DNA of 50,599 nucleotides from an uncultured Alphaproteobacteria bacterium (GTDB lineage Bacteria; Pseudomonadota; Alphaproteobacteria; RF32; CAG-239). Location of the stretch: positions 1 through 50,599 of the forward strand of contig CALXWB010000009.1 in NCBI GenBank assembly GCA_944392225.1, in the 5' to 3' direction. This document shows positions 35,385 through 44,673 of the stretch, one piece after another. The notes under the pieces are model-generated. The model worked only from the letters and a program-made list of their open reading frames with translations. It had not been told where the DNA came from and did not search any database. The stretch's first letter is position 1; every line of letters begins with the position of its first letter. The translations under genes were made by a program, and so were the position numbers.

Positions 35385-36515
35385 TTAGGCATTAATAATT
35401 TCTTTTTCCAAAGCATCAGCCAAGCGTTTGGCAGCATCAACAATCCCGACGTTTTTTGCATTTTGAGACATTTTGGGCAAGCTTTTTTGTTCATTGGGCA
35501 AAGATGATTCCTCCAAAAAAGAAAGCAAATTTTGTTTCAAATAGTCGGGCGTAAATTTGTCTTGCACCACCAGTTTGGCTCCTTTGGCATCAGCCAACCA
35601 TTTAGCATTGCCGGTTTGGTGGTCATCTGCGGCAATCGGCAGAGGCACCAAGATAGAGGGCAACCCCGCCGCCGCAATTTCAAACACCGAAGAAGCCCCC
35701 GAGCGAGAGATAATGACATGGCTTGAGGCATAGAGCTCGGGCATATTTTCAAAAAAATGAGCCAACACGGTTTGGCAGGCCAAATTTTTATATTTTTCTT
35801 GCAACTCGGGCAAATCGTCAAGACGGCATTGTTGCACGATTTTGAGCTTTTTTTGCAAATTTTTATCAAGCAAAGAAACAGCTTGCGGCACCACATCGGC
35901 AAACACTTTGGCCCCTTGACTGCCGCCCAAAACCAAAACCTGCATCACATTTTTATGCGGCTGATACGTATTTTCAGCCAAATTGGCAATAGTTTCTCTG
36001 ATGGGCATGCCGGTAACAATACTTTTAACATTTTGCGGCGCATATTTGGTGTTTTTGAAGCTTTTGGCAATAAGTGTGGCATATTTGCTCAAAAAACGAT
36101 TTGTTCGGCTCATAACCGAGTTTTGTTCATGGAGCACCAAATCCGTTCCCGTAAGAACGGCCGCCACGCAGCATGGGAAAGAAGCATATCCGCCAAAACC
36201 CACCACACAAGCCGGTTTTTCTTTCAAAATAACGCACAAGGCTTGCAAAACACCAAAGCTGAGTTTGCACAAACTTTTGATTTTGAAAAAAACAGATTTT
36301 CCGACCAAACTTCCGGCACATACGGCCACGTTTTTAATTTTTGACAATTGCCCTTTATAATTATCTTTGCCGCGTTTATCCGTCACAAAAATCAAGCGAT
36401 ATCCTCTTTTAGAAAGCTCTTGTGCCAAAGCCTCGGCCGGATACACGTGCCCGCCGGTTCCGCCCGCGGTCAAAATAATCAAAGGAGCTTTTTTTGAGCG
36501 TTTAATCCGTTTCAT
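35385..36515 (-). CDS. murG: UDP-GlcNAc:lipid I GlcNAc transferase MurG
   Basis: About 376 aa. The glycine-rich loop LTAGGTGGHVYPAEALA is near the N terminus, the second loop VLGGSQGAKVF is at about 185, and ISRSGASSVFEIAAAGLPSILVP is the UDP-GlcNAc site. ATG 36515 is chosen: GGAGG lies 6 nt upstream and the start overlaps the ftsW end by 14 nt. A longer frame from 36602 runs through ftsW coding sequence and is rejected. It makes lipid II at the inner face of the membrane. No murC follows. Confidence 0.96.
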   Translation of the reverse strand: MKRIKRSKKAPLIILTAGGTGGHVYPAEALAQELSKRGYRLIFVTDKRGKDNYKGQLSKIKNVAVCAGSLVGKSVFFKIKSLCKLSFGVLQALCVILKEKPACVVGFGGYASFPCCVAAVLTGTDLVLHEQNSVMSRTNRFLSKYATLIAKSFKNTKYAPQNVKSIVTGMPIRETIANLAENTYQPHKNVMQVLVLGGSQGAKVFADVVPQAVSLLDKNLQKKLKIVQQCRLDDLPELQEKYKNLACQTVLAHFFENMPELYASSHVIISRSGASSVFEIAAAGLPSILVPLPIAADDHQTGNAKWLADAKGAKLVVQDKFTPDYLKQNLLSFLEESSLPNEQKSLPKMSQNAKNVGIVDAAKRLADALEKEIINA

Positions 36516-37635
36516 CTTTGTCCTCCGCATGAACATTTTTTCGAGTAATTGCCAGCAACATTCCCATACCGAAAGCCGTGGCCAAAAGAGAAGATCCGCC
36601 ATAAGAGATAAACGGCAAAGTCATACCTTTTGTCGGCATCAGATGGAGAGATGATGCCATATTAATAATGGCTTGTAAACCAAAAGAAGCAGCCAGCGCC
36701 GAAGCCGACAAAATGATGAACAAGTTATTTTCTTTGGCAGAAACAATCATGGCGCGCAAAACAATGGCCGCATAAATGGCCACAATGCCAAGGCACAAAA
36801 TCATGCCATATTCTTCAGCCGCCACGGCAAAAATAAAATCCGTATGCGCATCGGGAATATTCATCTTAACAATTCCCTCACCGGGACCACGACCGAAAAA
36901 GCCGCCGCTTTCAAAGGCTTCCAAAGATTTTTTAATTTGGTACCCCATATTGTTTTCTGAGGCCAAAAATTGATCCACACGCGCCTGCACATGCGGAAAA
37001 ATAAAATATGCCGAAACGGCGCCAATCACGCCGAGAACACCCAAAACCCCCACAAGCCATAAGGACAAACCGGCCAAAAAGAACTGAAAACACCATATGG
37101 CCGTCACCACAATGGTCATGCCCAAGTCAGGCTGCAAAAGGAGCAAAGCCGCCGTTAGTGCAAACAAAGAAGTTGAGAGCAAATTTCCCGGAAAATCGCG
37201 ATATTTTTTTTGCCCGTCAAAAAGCCAGGCAGCCACCACGGCAAAACTCGGCTTAACAAACTCGGAAGGTTGCAAAGAAACGCCGGCAAAATTAATCCAG
37301 CGTGAGGCTCCTTTGGTTTCTTCTCCCAAAAACAAGGTCAAAACCATCAGTCCCAGCGTCACAACAAAAGCAATAATTGCGGTACGACGAATGATTTTCA
37401 AATTTTGCATAGAGATAAAAATCATCACGGCATAAGCAATCGGAATAAAAAACAATTGCCTTTTGATGAAATGAAAACTCCCCGCACCGATTCGATTGGC
37501 AACGGCAGGACTGGCAGAAAAATTAAGAAAGATTCCGATAACCAGCAACAAGGTAATAAGGGTAAGCAAGGTTTTATCAACCGTCCACCACCAATTGGCA
37601 ATCATACTTTTGCTGTTTCGGGCAAATGAAAACAC
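36502..37635 (-). CDS. ftsW: Lipid II polymerase FtsW (SEDS family)
   Basis: 377 aa with ten predicted membrane helices. SEDS-family motifs present include GEETKGASRWI, LLLQPDLGMTIV, GYQIKKSLEAFESGGFFGRGPGEG and PTKGMTLPFISYGGSSL. FtsW polymerises glycan strands with a partner class B PBP during septation. In canonical clusters murD lies between mraY and ftsW; here the two are 10 bp apart with no murD. Confidence 0.96.
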   Translation of the reverse strand: MFSFARNSKSMIANWWWTVDKTLLTLITLLLVIGIFLNFSASPAVANRIGAGSFHFIKRQLFFIPIAYAVMIFISMQNLKIIRRTAIIAFVVTLGLMVLTLFLGEETKGASRWINFAGVSLQPSEFVKPSFAVVAAWLFDGQKKYRDFPGNLLSTSLFALTAALLLLQPDLGMTIVVTAIWCFQFFLAGLSLWLVGVLGVLGVIGAVSAYFIFPHVQARVDQFLASENNMGYQIKKSLEAFESGGFFGRGPGEGIVKMNIPDAHTDFIFAVAAEEYGMILCLGIVAIYAAIVLRAMIVSAKENNLFIILSASALAASFGLQAIINMASSLHLMPTKGMTLPFISYGGSSLLATAFGMGMLLAITRKNVHAEDKDETD

Positions 37636-37645
37636 TTTTTTCTCC

Positions 37646-38716
37646 CTATCTTACAATCAAAGCCATGGAACCGACAACGGCCAACAAAAAGGCCACAATC
37701 CAAAAACGCAAAACCACGGTTGTTTCTTTCCAGCCAAGCTGCTCAAAATGATGATGAATGGGAGCCATCAAAAACACTCTGGTTTTTGTGCGTTTATACC
37801 AAAAAACTTGGATCATCACGGACAAAGCTTCAATCACAAAAATGCCGCCGACAATGGCAAGCAAAATCTCTTGTTTGACCATGATGGAAACCGTGCCGAG
37901 CAAAGCGCCCAAAGCCAAAGAGCCGGTATCGCCCATAAAAACTTTGGCCGGCGGAGCGTTAAACCACAAAAAGCCGACACAACCGCCAATAACGGCAGCA
38001 CAAACAACAGCCACCTCGGAAGCCCCTGCAATCGGGGTGATATAAAAGGACAGAGCCAAACTTCCGCCGCAGATATAGGCCACCACCATAAAGAAAGCAA
38101 AAGCCACCACGAGCAACCCTCCGGCCAAACCGTCCAATCCGTCGCTTAAGTTAACGGCATTAGAGGCGCCCACAATCACAATCATGGCGAGCGGAATATA
38201 GAAATAGCACAAATTGATGGCCAAATTCTTAAAATAAGGAATAGTCAGCATATAGCGAGTTTCTTCAGGGGTGAAATAAGAAGTAACGCCAACGGCAATA
38301 AGTGCGGTAGAAAATTGCAAAAACAACTTCATTTTAGCGCTCATGGCGTTAGAAGTTTCTTTGGTCACTTTCACATAATCATCGGCAAAACCGACAAAAC
38401 CGTAGACGACCAAAACCAACATACAAATCCACACCAAAGGGTTTGTGAGGTTGGCAAACATCAAGGTGGAAAAGATGGACGTTCCCAAGATGAGCAAACC
38501 GCCCATGGTCGGCGTGCCTTTTTTGGCCAAATGTGTTTGCGGCCCGTCTTCACGAATAGGTTGTCCGTGGGCTTGGTGCTTATGCAAAAGCGCAATGAGT
38601 TTGGAGCCAAAAGCCAAAGACAAAATGACGGCGCACATAAATGCACAAAAGATTCTGAAATAAACCGCCGAGAGCATATCCGGCAGAGAAAAAGCATCTG
38701 ATAAAAAATAAAACAT
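37646..38716 (-). CDS. mraY: Phospho-N-acetylmuramoyl-pentapeptide transferase MraY
   Basis: 356 aa, ten membrane helices. The signature loops GFADDYVKV (with the Asp pair), NAVNLSDGLDGLAGG (active-site Asp) and FMGDTGSLALGA are present, and the C-terminal loop is APIHHHFEQLGW. It transfers phospho-MurNAc-pentapeptide to undecaprenyl phosphate, giving lipid I. It is the first gene of the cluster, with murE and murF absent upstream. Confidence 0.97.
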   Translation of the reverse strand: MFYFLSDAFSLPDMLSAVYFRIFCAFMCAVILSLAFGSKLIALLHKHQAHGQPIREDGPQTHLAKKGTPTMGGLLILGTSIFSTLMFANLTNPLVWICMLVLVVYGFVGFADDYVKVTKETSNAMSAKMKLFLQFSTALIAVGVTSYFTPEETRYMLTIPYFKNLAINLCYFYIPLAMIVIVGASNAVNLSDGLDGLAGGLLVVAFAFFMVVAYICGGSLALSFYITPIAGASEVAVVCAAVIGGCVGFLWFNAPPAKVFMGDTGSLALGALLGTVSIMVKQEILLAIVGGIFVIEALSVMIQVFWYKRTKTRVFLMAPIHHHFEQLGWKETTVVLRFWIVAFLLAVVGSMALIVR

Positions 38717-38805
38717 TTGACCTTCCTAAAAAAACAATCCGAATGTTGAACGTCATTCTAGCAAGCAATATATAAATTTTTATTAAAATCTGTGCCAATT
38801 TTTAA

Positions 38806-38836
38806 AGAAAAAAACAGCACCTTTTTTAAGGTGCCG
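38806..38836 (-). terminator. Terminator after the AI-2E family gene
   Basis: GCACCTT (38817-38823) pairs with AAGGTGC (38828-38834), followed on the minus strand by a T-run. It shares the GCACC/GGTGC stem with three other terminators in the window. Confidence 0.75.
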
Positions 38837-38850
38837 TTAAAAAACATATC

Positions 38851-39924
38851 TCAATCTTCCAAATAAAGAGAGCTTTTTTTATAGTTTTCCAAAGCATGGC
38901 GCACCAAAACGCCGATGATGGCGGCCACCGGCACGGCAATCAACAAGCCCAAAAAGCCAAGCAAAACGCCTCCGGCCAGCAAAGCAAACATCACCCACAC
39001 CGGGTGCAGGCCCACGCTGTCGCCGACCAACTTTGGTGTTAAGAAATTTCCTTCCAAGAACTGACCAACGGCAAACACGGCCACCACGGACAAAATCCGC
39101 CCCATTTCATCAAACTGAGCAAAAGCAATGCACATACTGACAACAAAGCCGGAAATACTGCCGACATATGGGATAAAAGAGATAATACCGGCAATAAAGC
39201 CAATCATCACGCCCAAATCCAACCCAACGATATAAAGTCCCAAAGCATAAAAGCAGCCCAAGAGCACACAAACACTAAGCTGACCGCGGATAAAGTTGGC
39301 CATAATTTGGTTGATTTCTTGTCCTTGTTTTTCAATCGAGGCTTTGGAGCGACGCGGCAACAGAGCCTTAACATTGCCGATAAAGCTATCCCAATCGCGC
39401 AACATATAAAAAGCCACAACAGGTGTAATAAGGAGCAAAGAGACAATGTTAAAGAAAGCAAAACCACTGCTGATAATGCTGCCGATAAACTTGGCAAAAA
39501 CTTTTAAGGTATTAGCCATATGGGAGCGAACAAATTCGCGGATTCTTTCGGCATCAAAATCGGGAAAGCGTTGTTGCAGGTCATAAAAAAGCGGCTCGAT
39601 TTTTTTCATCAAAGCCGAAATATAATCCGGCAATGTTACCAAAAAGCGGCTGATTTGGTCATTTATCACGCCAATCAGCAAAAAGAGCAACGGAAAGATT
39701 AACAAGAGCAGCAGCACCATCACGGTCACGGTAGCCAAGGTTCGGCTCATGCCCCATTTTTCAAACTTATCGGCCAGCGGGTCCAAGACATAACCGATGA
39801 TAATTCCGGCAACAAAAGGGAGCAAAACCGAGCGCAACACATAAACCGCGGCGCAAAACAAACAAAAAACAACCAGCCACACAGCCCAGTTATAATTACT
39901 TTTTCTTTGAGCAAACACTGTCAT
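38851..39924 (-). CDS. AI-2E family transporter (PerM/YhhT-like)
   Basis: 357 aa with about eight membrane helices in the family pattern: two at the N terminus (15-60), a long amphipathic region (FYDLQQRFPDFDAERIREFV), then a C-terminal helical bundle with the FIPYVGSISGFVV motif and the PxxVGDSVGLHPVWVMFALL region. The family name comes from a claimed AI-2 exporter; some relatives are Na+/H+ antiporters, so the substrate is open. It follows the DUF2066 gene by 3 bp, a pairing often seen in alphaproteobacteria. Confidence 0.92.
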   Translation of the reverse strand: MTVFAQRKSNYNWAVWLVVFCLFCAAVYVLRSVLLPFVAGIIIGYVLDPLADKFEKWGMSRTLATVTVMVLLLLLIFPLLFLLIGVINDQISRFLVTLPDYISALMKKIEPLFYDLQQRFPDFDAERIREFVRSHMANTLKVFAKFIGSIISSGFAFFNIVSLLLITPVVAFYMLRDWDSFIGNVKALLPRRSKASIEKQGQEINQIMANFIRGQLSVCVLLGCFYALGLYIVGLDLGVMIGFIAGIISFIPYVGSISGFVVSMCIAFAQFDEMGRILSVVAVFAVGQFLEGNFLTPKLVGDSVGLHPVWVMFALLAGGVLLGFLGLLIAVPVAAIIGVLVRHALENYKKSSLYLED

Positions 39925-39927
39925 ATT

Positions 39928-40989
39928 TTAATATTCCAAGAGATAAAAGTTGTCATATTGCTTTAAGTTAAGGCCCTTATTGCGAAAAGCATTCCAGATT
40001 CTGTCATCAGTGCCGACCATATCCACTCTGAACTGCACTTTACCGTTTCCCATGGCATCGACCTGCAAGTTTTTGGTATAAGGAATGGATTTGATAAGTT
40101 TTTCCACCTTAACCCAATCGGCAAGCTTGTCAAAATTGTAAAGAACGGGCAAAGTTGTCTGCATTCTGCTTTGCGCCAAATTGGCATTTTTGATTTTGTT
40201 GCCGATATGCTGGCGCACCTGTTCCACGCCTGTTGCCAGCAAAACTTGCGGATTATTTCTGTCTCCGCGCACCAAAATCACTTCTGCGGCTCTATCAGAT
40301 TTCAACGAAGTCAGCGTAATTTTCAAACCTTCGATTCCATCAAAGAAAGCATCAGCCACATAAACATCATTGGCATTATTATTGAGGGCCACCTCTTGCA
40401 AGGCTGCCGCGTCATAAGCCTGAGCTTGCTCGGCAGAAATCTCAGCCTTACTGACGGCTGTTTGCGGAATGGCCTCAATTTCATAAAGAGAATCAGCCAT
40501 AGGTTGGTTGAGCCAAGCCTGCATCCACAAATTGTTTTGCTCCCAAAGCAAGGGTCTGTCTGCCTCAAACTCTCGGTAAATCGGGATAATAACAATTTTG
40601 GACTTATCGGCCACCGCGGTTTGAATCTCTTTCTCGCGCAAATAAGCATTCAACACCGCTTTATTAATGGTCACCTGCAGAGTGGCAATATAGCGCACAT
40701 CGGAAGCTTTTTCAGAAACAATTCCCACTTCCTGGATAAAATTGACCATTTGATCATCGGTCATGGCGCTGAGCATTGCGGCATCTTGTGCGGAAACAAG
40801 TTTTTTCAACACCGTTTCAAAGGCTTGTCTATATGCCGAGCGCATGGCCTTTTCTCTGGCTTGAGCCGCATTAACATCGGTCACATCAACTTTCACCTCC
40901 ACCGAATAAGGCGAAGTTTGCGCCTGTGCCGAAAAAGCAAACAAAGATAAGAAGAGAGCCAACAAGCTTAATGATTTGAAACGGAACAA
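39928..40989 (-). CDS. DUF2066 domain-containing exported protein
   Basis: About 353 aa from the TTG start. A signal peptide (FKSLSLLALFLSLFAFSAQAQ) leads into the DUF2066 domain (SVEVKVDVTDVNAAQAREKA, then AYRQAFETVLKKLV). TTG 40989 is supported by AGGAGG 6 nt upstream; the open frame runs further (to 41175), but that part overlaps ndk and is rejected. Function unknown. It sits between ndk and the AI-2E gene, consistent with an operon. Confidence 0.88.
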   Translation of the reverse strand: MFRFKSLSLLALFLSLFAFSAQAQTSPYSVEVKVDVTDVNAAQAREKAMRSAYRQAFETVLKKLVSAQDAAMLSAMTDDQMVNFIQEVGIVSEKASDVRYIATLQVTINKAVLNAYLREKEIQTAVADKSKIVIIPIYREFEADRPLLWEQNNLWMQAWLNQPMADSLYEIEAIPQTAVSKAEISAEQAQAYDAAALQEVALNNNANDVYVADAFFDGIEGLKITLTSLKSDRAAEVILVRGDRNNPQVLLATGVEQVRQHIGNKIKNANLAQSRMQTTLPVLYNFDKLADWVKVEKLIKSIPYTKNLQVDAMGNGKVQFRVDMVGTDDRIWNAFRNKGLNLKQYDNFYLLEY

Positions 40990-40999
40990 AACCAACCTC

Positions 41000-41416
41000 C
41001 TAAGCAAAAATTTCCAAACGGTTGAAGAAGAAAGCAACCTCGCGCGCAGCACTTTCGGGGCTGTCTGAACCATGAACGCTGTTATGTGTAATGGATTCGC
41101 CAAAAGTTTTGCGAATGGTGCCTTCTTCGGCGATGGCCGGATTGGTGGCCCCCATAATTTTGCGATAATCTTCAATCACGTTTTCACCTTCCAAAACCTG
41201 CACGACCACGGGAGCAGAAATCATATATTCGACCAAGCCGTCAAAGAAAGCTTTTTCTTTATGTTCGGCATAAAACTCCTGTGCCTGTTCTTTAGAAAGG
41301 CGCACTCTTTTTTGGGCCACGATTCTCAAGCCGGCATCTTCAATCATGGTATTAATTTTTCCGGTAATATTGCGGGTTGTGGCATCTGGTTTGATGATAG
41401 AAAGTGTTCTTTGCAT
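41000..41416 (-). CDS. ndk: Nucleoside diphosphate kinase
   Basis: 138 aa, the standard single-domain length. The phosphohistidine is in [12 protein letters not shown] (about residue 118). [10 protein letters not shown] (Lys nucleotide site) and [15 protein letters not shown] are also present. It equalises nucleoside triphosphate pools by ping-pong transfer from ATP. It is probably cotranscribed with the downstream DUF2066 and AI-2E genes. Confidence 0.97.
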   Translation of the reverse strand: MQRTLSIIKPDATTRNITGKINTMIEDAGLRIVAQKRVRLSKEQAQEFYAEHKEKAFFDGLVEYMISAPVVVQVLEGENVIEDYRKIMGATNPAIAEEGTIRKTFGESITHNSVHGSDSPESAAREVAFFFNRLEIFA

Positions 41417-41576
41417 AATAACCTCTTAAAAAAAACAATTTGAAAAATTTAGCCTTATGCTAAAACAAAAACAAAAAATAATCAAAAGTTTTTATTACAC
41501 AATGAATACTTTTTAATAGACTTTTGCTTCGCACAAGAGTAAACAAAAGAAAACACAATCATAAAGGGGTATAAAA

Positions 41577-42581
41577 ATGTTGGAAAGCACATTCATCAAA
41601 AATGTTTTGGCTGAAGCCAAAAAACACTACAAAACCATTGTTTTGCCGGAAGGTGAAGACTTGCGCGTTTTAAAAGCCGCTCACCTGATTAACAAAGACA
41701 AAATCTGCAAAATCATTTTGCTTGGCGATGAAAATCAAATCAAATCCGACTTTGCCAAAAACGGTTGGGATATTGAAGGCATTGACATCATCAATCCGGC
41801 CACATCTCCAAAGTTGGAAGCTTATACAAACTTGCTTTATGAACTGCGCAAAGCCAAAGGCATGACCGAAGAAGAAGCTAAAAAAACCGCTTTGATTCCA
41901 AACTATTTCGGCACTTTGATGATTAAGTCCGGCGATGCCGACGGCATGGTCTCGGGCGCCAACCACTCCACGGCTGACACGGTTCGTCCGGCTTTGCAAA
42001 TCATCAAATCTGCCCACAAAGACAGAAGTGTTTCTTCTTTCTTGGTTATGGTTTCAAACGACAAACCCTATGTCTTTTCAGATTGCGCCATCACCATCAA
42101 CCCCACAGCCAAAGAGCTGGCAGACATTGCTTTGGAAGCCTCATTATCCGCCATCAAGTTTGGTTTTGAACCGCGCGTTGCCATGATGACCTTCTCCACA
42201 TATGGTTCCGGCAAAGGCGAACAAGTAGACAAAGTGGTTGAAGCCACCAAGCTCGCTAAAGAAGCTTTGAAAACCGACGAATTTAAAGACTTGCATATTG
42301 AGCTTGACGGTGAACTCCAAGCCGATGCCGCTTTGGATGCCGTTGTTGCCAAAAAGAAAGCTCCGACCAGTCACGTTGCCGGCACGGCCAATGTTTTGAT
42401 TTTCCCGAACTTGGAAGCCGGAAACATTGGTTATAAATTGTTGCAACGCTTGGGCGGTTGTGAAGCTTACGGTCCTGTTTTGCAAGGTTTGAACGCACCG
42501 GTCAATGACTTGTCCCGCGGTGCTTTTGCCGAAGATATTGTCGGCGTCATTGCCATGACCGCTTTGCAAGCTGTTAAATAG
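41577..42581 (+). CDS. pta: Phosphate acetyltransferase (short form)
   Basis: 334 aa, a PTA_PTB domain only, without the N-terminal DRTGG/BioD-like regions of the long enterobacterial Pta. Motifs include IVLPEGEDLRVLKAA, the DGMVSGANHSTADTVRPALQ segment and MTFSTYGSG. It interconverts acetyl-CoA and acetyl phosphate. ackA follows by 21 bp, so the pair runs the Pta-Ack overflow or substrate-level ATP route. Confidence 0.96.
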   Translation: MLESTFIKNVLAEAKKHYKTIVLPEGEDLRVLKAAHLINKDKICKIILLGDENQIKSDFAKNGWDIEGIDIINPATSPKLEAYTNLLYELRKAKGMTEEEAKKTALIPNYFGTLMIKSGDADGMVSGANHSTADTVRPALQIIKSAHKDRSVSSFLVMVSNDKPYVFSDCAITINPTAKELADIALEASLSAIKFGFEPRVAMMTFSTYGSGKGEQVDKVVEATKLAKEALKTDEFKDLHIELDGELQADAALDAVVAKKKAPTSHVAGTANVLIFPNLEAGNIGYKLLQRLGGCEAYGPVLQGLNAPVNDLSRGAFAEDIVGVIAMTALQAVK

Positions 42582-42602
42582 AAATAAGGAAAGAAAAAAA
42601 AT

Positions 42603-43784
42603 ATGAAAAAGATTCTCGTATTAAATGCCGGTTCTTCAACCTTGAAATATCAATTGTTCAACGTTGACGGCGAAAATTATGAAGTTGTGGCCAAAGGCAA
42701 TGCCGAGCGCATCGGTCGTGATGCCTCTTTTGTCGGCATCAAATATGCCAACGGTGACAAAAAAGAAGTTAAAGTTGATTTGCCCAACCATGATGTGGCT
42801 TTCCAAGAAGTTATGAAGCTTTTGATGGATGGTGTCATCTCCGATTTGAGCGAAATTTCTGCTATTGGTCACCGCATTGTGCAAGGGGGTTCCATCTTCA
42901 AAAAATCCACTTTGGTTGATGATAAAGTGATTGAACAAATTGCAGATTTGGGCACCTTGGCGCCTTTGCACAATCCCTCTGCCGTTTTGGTGATTAAAGC
43001 CGTTAAAAAACAGCTGCCGAATGTGCCGCAAGTAACCGTTTTTGACACGGCGTTCCACCAAACCATGCCTTATGAAGCTTATACCTACGCTTTGCCGGTG
43101 GAGCAAATTGAAAAATATAAGATTCGTCGCTATGGTGCACACGGCACGTCACACAAATTTGTGGCCGAAGAAGCTGCCAAGATTATTGGCAAAAATACCC
43201 GCATCATCACCTGCCATATCGGTAGCGGTGCTTCCATTACCGCGGTTAAAAACGGCGAATGCATTGATACCTCTATGGGTATGACCCCCTTGGCCGGTAT
43301 TGTGATGGACACCCGTTGCGGCGATATTGACCCCTATATTCCGCTTTACATCATGAAGACTCAAGGCTTAAGCATTGATGAAGTCAACGACATGATGAAC
43401 CGCAAATCAGGTAAAGCCGGCTTAACGGGTTACAGCGATTCGCGCGACTTTGAAGCCGCCTACAATCGCGGTGAACCGGCCGTTATCAACGCCATGAAAT
43501 GCTACATTTATAACATTGCCAAGTTCATTGGTGCTTATACCATGGCCATGGGCGGCGTGGATGCCATTGTCTTCACTGCCGGTGTTGGTGAAAACTCATC
43601 TTTGGTCAGAAAATTGATTATTGAAAGAATTTCGGCCCTGGGTATTGAGTTGGATGAAGAAAAGAACCAAATCCGCGGTGAGATTGTAGAAATCAGCAAG
43701 CCGGGCTCTAAAGTCAGAGCTTTTGTCATTCCGACCAACGAAGAATTGGCCATTGCTAAAGACACGGTTGCTTTGACCGAATAA
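42603..43784 (+). CDS. ackA: Acetate kinase
   Basis: 393 aa. The family motifs are present: VLNAGSSTLKYQLF at the N terminus, GHRIVQGG, FDTAFHQTMP, RRYGAHGTSHKFV (catalytic His) and VFTAGVGENSSLVR near the C terminus. It makes acetate and ATP from acetyl phosphate. The ribosome site AAGGAAAG precedes the ATG. A strong terminator follows, closing the pta-ackA operon. Confidence 0.98.
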   Translation: MKKILVLNAGSSTLKYQLFNVDGENYEVVAKGNAERIGRDASFVGIKYANGDKKEVKVDLPNHDVAFQEVMKLLMDGVISDLSEISAIGHRIVQGGSIFKKSTLVDDKVIEQIADLGTLAPLHNPSAVLVIKAVKKQLPNVPQVTVFDTAFHQTMPYEAYTYALPVEQIEKYKIRRYGAHGTSHKFVAEEAAKIIGKNTRIITCHIGSGASITAVKNGECIDTSMGMTPLAGIVMDTRCGDIDPYIPLYIMKTQGLSIDEVNDMMNRKSGKAGLTGYSDSRDFEAAYNRGEPAVINAMKCYIYNIAKFIGAYTMAMGGVDAIVFTAGVGENSSLVRKLIIERISALGIELDEEKNQIRGEIVEISKPGSKVRAFVIPTNEELAIAKDTVALTE

Positions 43785-43803
43785 GCTTTGATAACAAGTA
43801 AAC

Positions 43804-43841
43804 AAAAAAAAGCGGGGATGAAATTCATCCTCGCTTTTTTT
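43804..43841 (+). terminator. Terminator after ackA
   Basis: AGCGGGGATGAA-ATTCATCCTCGCT stem between an A-run and a T-run. Confidence 0.9.
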
Positions 43842-43982
43842 GTTGTTGCAGTTTGGAAAAGATTAGAAATTCTTCTCATAATTATAAAATTTTCAAGAGA
43901 TTAATACTTTTTTAACTGCAAAAAGAATACAAAAAAAACAGAGAAATACAATCAAAAAAAAATCAACAAAAACAAAAAACCC

Positions 43983-44030
43983 TTGCAAAAAATTTTGTGA
44001 TGATTATACATACATTCAAAAATGTATAAT
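43983..44030 (+). promoter_or_regulatory. Promoter and AcrR-like operator of the TetR/RND operon
   Basis: TTGCAA (43983-43988) and TATACA (44005-44010) with a 16-bp spacer form the promoter. ATTATACAT (44003-44011) and ATGTATAAT (44022-44030) are a perfect 9-bp inverted repeat overlapping the -10 region. The inner sequence TACATACATT with a complementary AATGTATA half closely resembles the E. coli AcrR site, which has the same TACATACATT half. The regulator would bind here and repress its own operon. ATG 44022 lies inside the operator, supporting the start at 44049. Confidence 0.7.
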
Positions 44031-44048
44031 AGATTAATTGAGGAAAAA

Positions 44049-44672
44049 ATGGCAAGACGCACAAAAGAAGAAGCAGAACAAACCAGGCAGGCTATATTGC
44101 TGTCAGCTTTGGATTTGTTTTATGAAAAAGGTTATTCCAAAACCACCTTTGATGAAATTGCCAAACATATCAATTTCACCAAAGGGGCAGTATATTGGCA
44201 TTTTCGCAACAAGCCGGATTTATTGATTGGGCTTATTCGAGAAGTCATTTTGCGCATGGATGAGCACCTAAAAAGAAAAGTTCCGCAAACAGAAAGTTTG
44301 GAAGGGCTGAAACAATATTTTATCTGCATGGCAAACCTGATAAAAGAAAACGCCAGGCTCAGACAATTTATGTTTTTTGTGCTCTATCAAATGGAGTGGT
44401 CGGAAAGCATATATAAGAAGGTCAGACACAGTTTGGATGACATATTGGATTCCCCGTTCAAATTGTTAAAAGACACGTTGACAAATCTGCAAAAAAGTGG
44501 AGAAATAAGGGCAAATATAAACACAAATTTAATATCCGAGATGTTTATTTGTTTTTGGAAAGGTGCGATTGGTCAAGAAATCACCGACTTAGCAAGTGAA
44601 GATTTTACAACGTTTATCAATACCGGATTTGATACAATAATTGGCAACGCACTCACGGAGGAAAGGTCATAA
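44049..44672 (+). CDS. TetR-family repressor (AcrR/TtgR type)
   Basis: About 207 aa. The N-terminal TetR_N HTH is ALDLFYEKGYSKTTFDEIAK followed by INFTKGAVYWHFRNKPDLL, near-consensus for the AcrR/TtgR branch. The helical C-terminal ligand domain is of TetR_C_AcrR length. ATG 44049 is chosen because GAGG lies 5 nt before it and the upstream ATG sits in the operator. The stop is 1 bp before the membrane fusion protein start. It likely represses the RND pump genes and is released by pump substrates. Confidence 0.9.
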   Translation: MARRTKEEAEQTRQAILLSALDLFYEKGYSKTTFDEIAKHINFTKGAVYWHFRNKPDLLIGLIREVILRMDEHLKRKVPQTESLEGLKQYFICMANLIKENARLRQFMFFVLYQMEWSESIYKKVRHSLDDILDSPFKLLKDTLTNLQKSGEIRANINTNLISEMFICFWKGAIGQEITDLASEDFTTFINTGFDTIIGNALTEERS

Positions 44673-44673
44673 G

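Noticed and set aside
36516-36602. Longer murG start
   Set aside because: It overlaps ftsW coding sequence and lacks a ribosome site; the MurG glycine loop is at the normal distance from ATG 36515.
40990-41175. Longer start of the DUF2066 gene
   Set aside because: It runs antisense-free through ndk in another frame, and a signal peptide preceded by AGGAGG begins at 40989.
43901-43916. TTAA-N7-TTAAC upstream of the TetR gene as a CtrA site
   Set aside because: An exact match, but within a poly-T region about 80 bp upstream of the probable -35 box; the AcrR-like operator explains control better.
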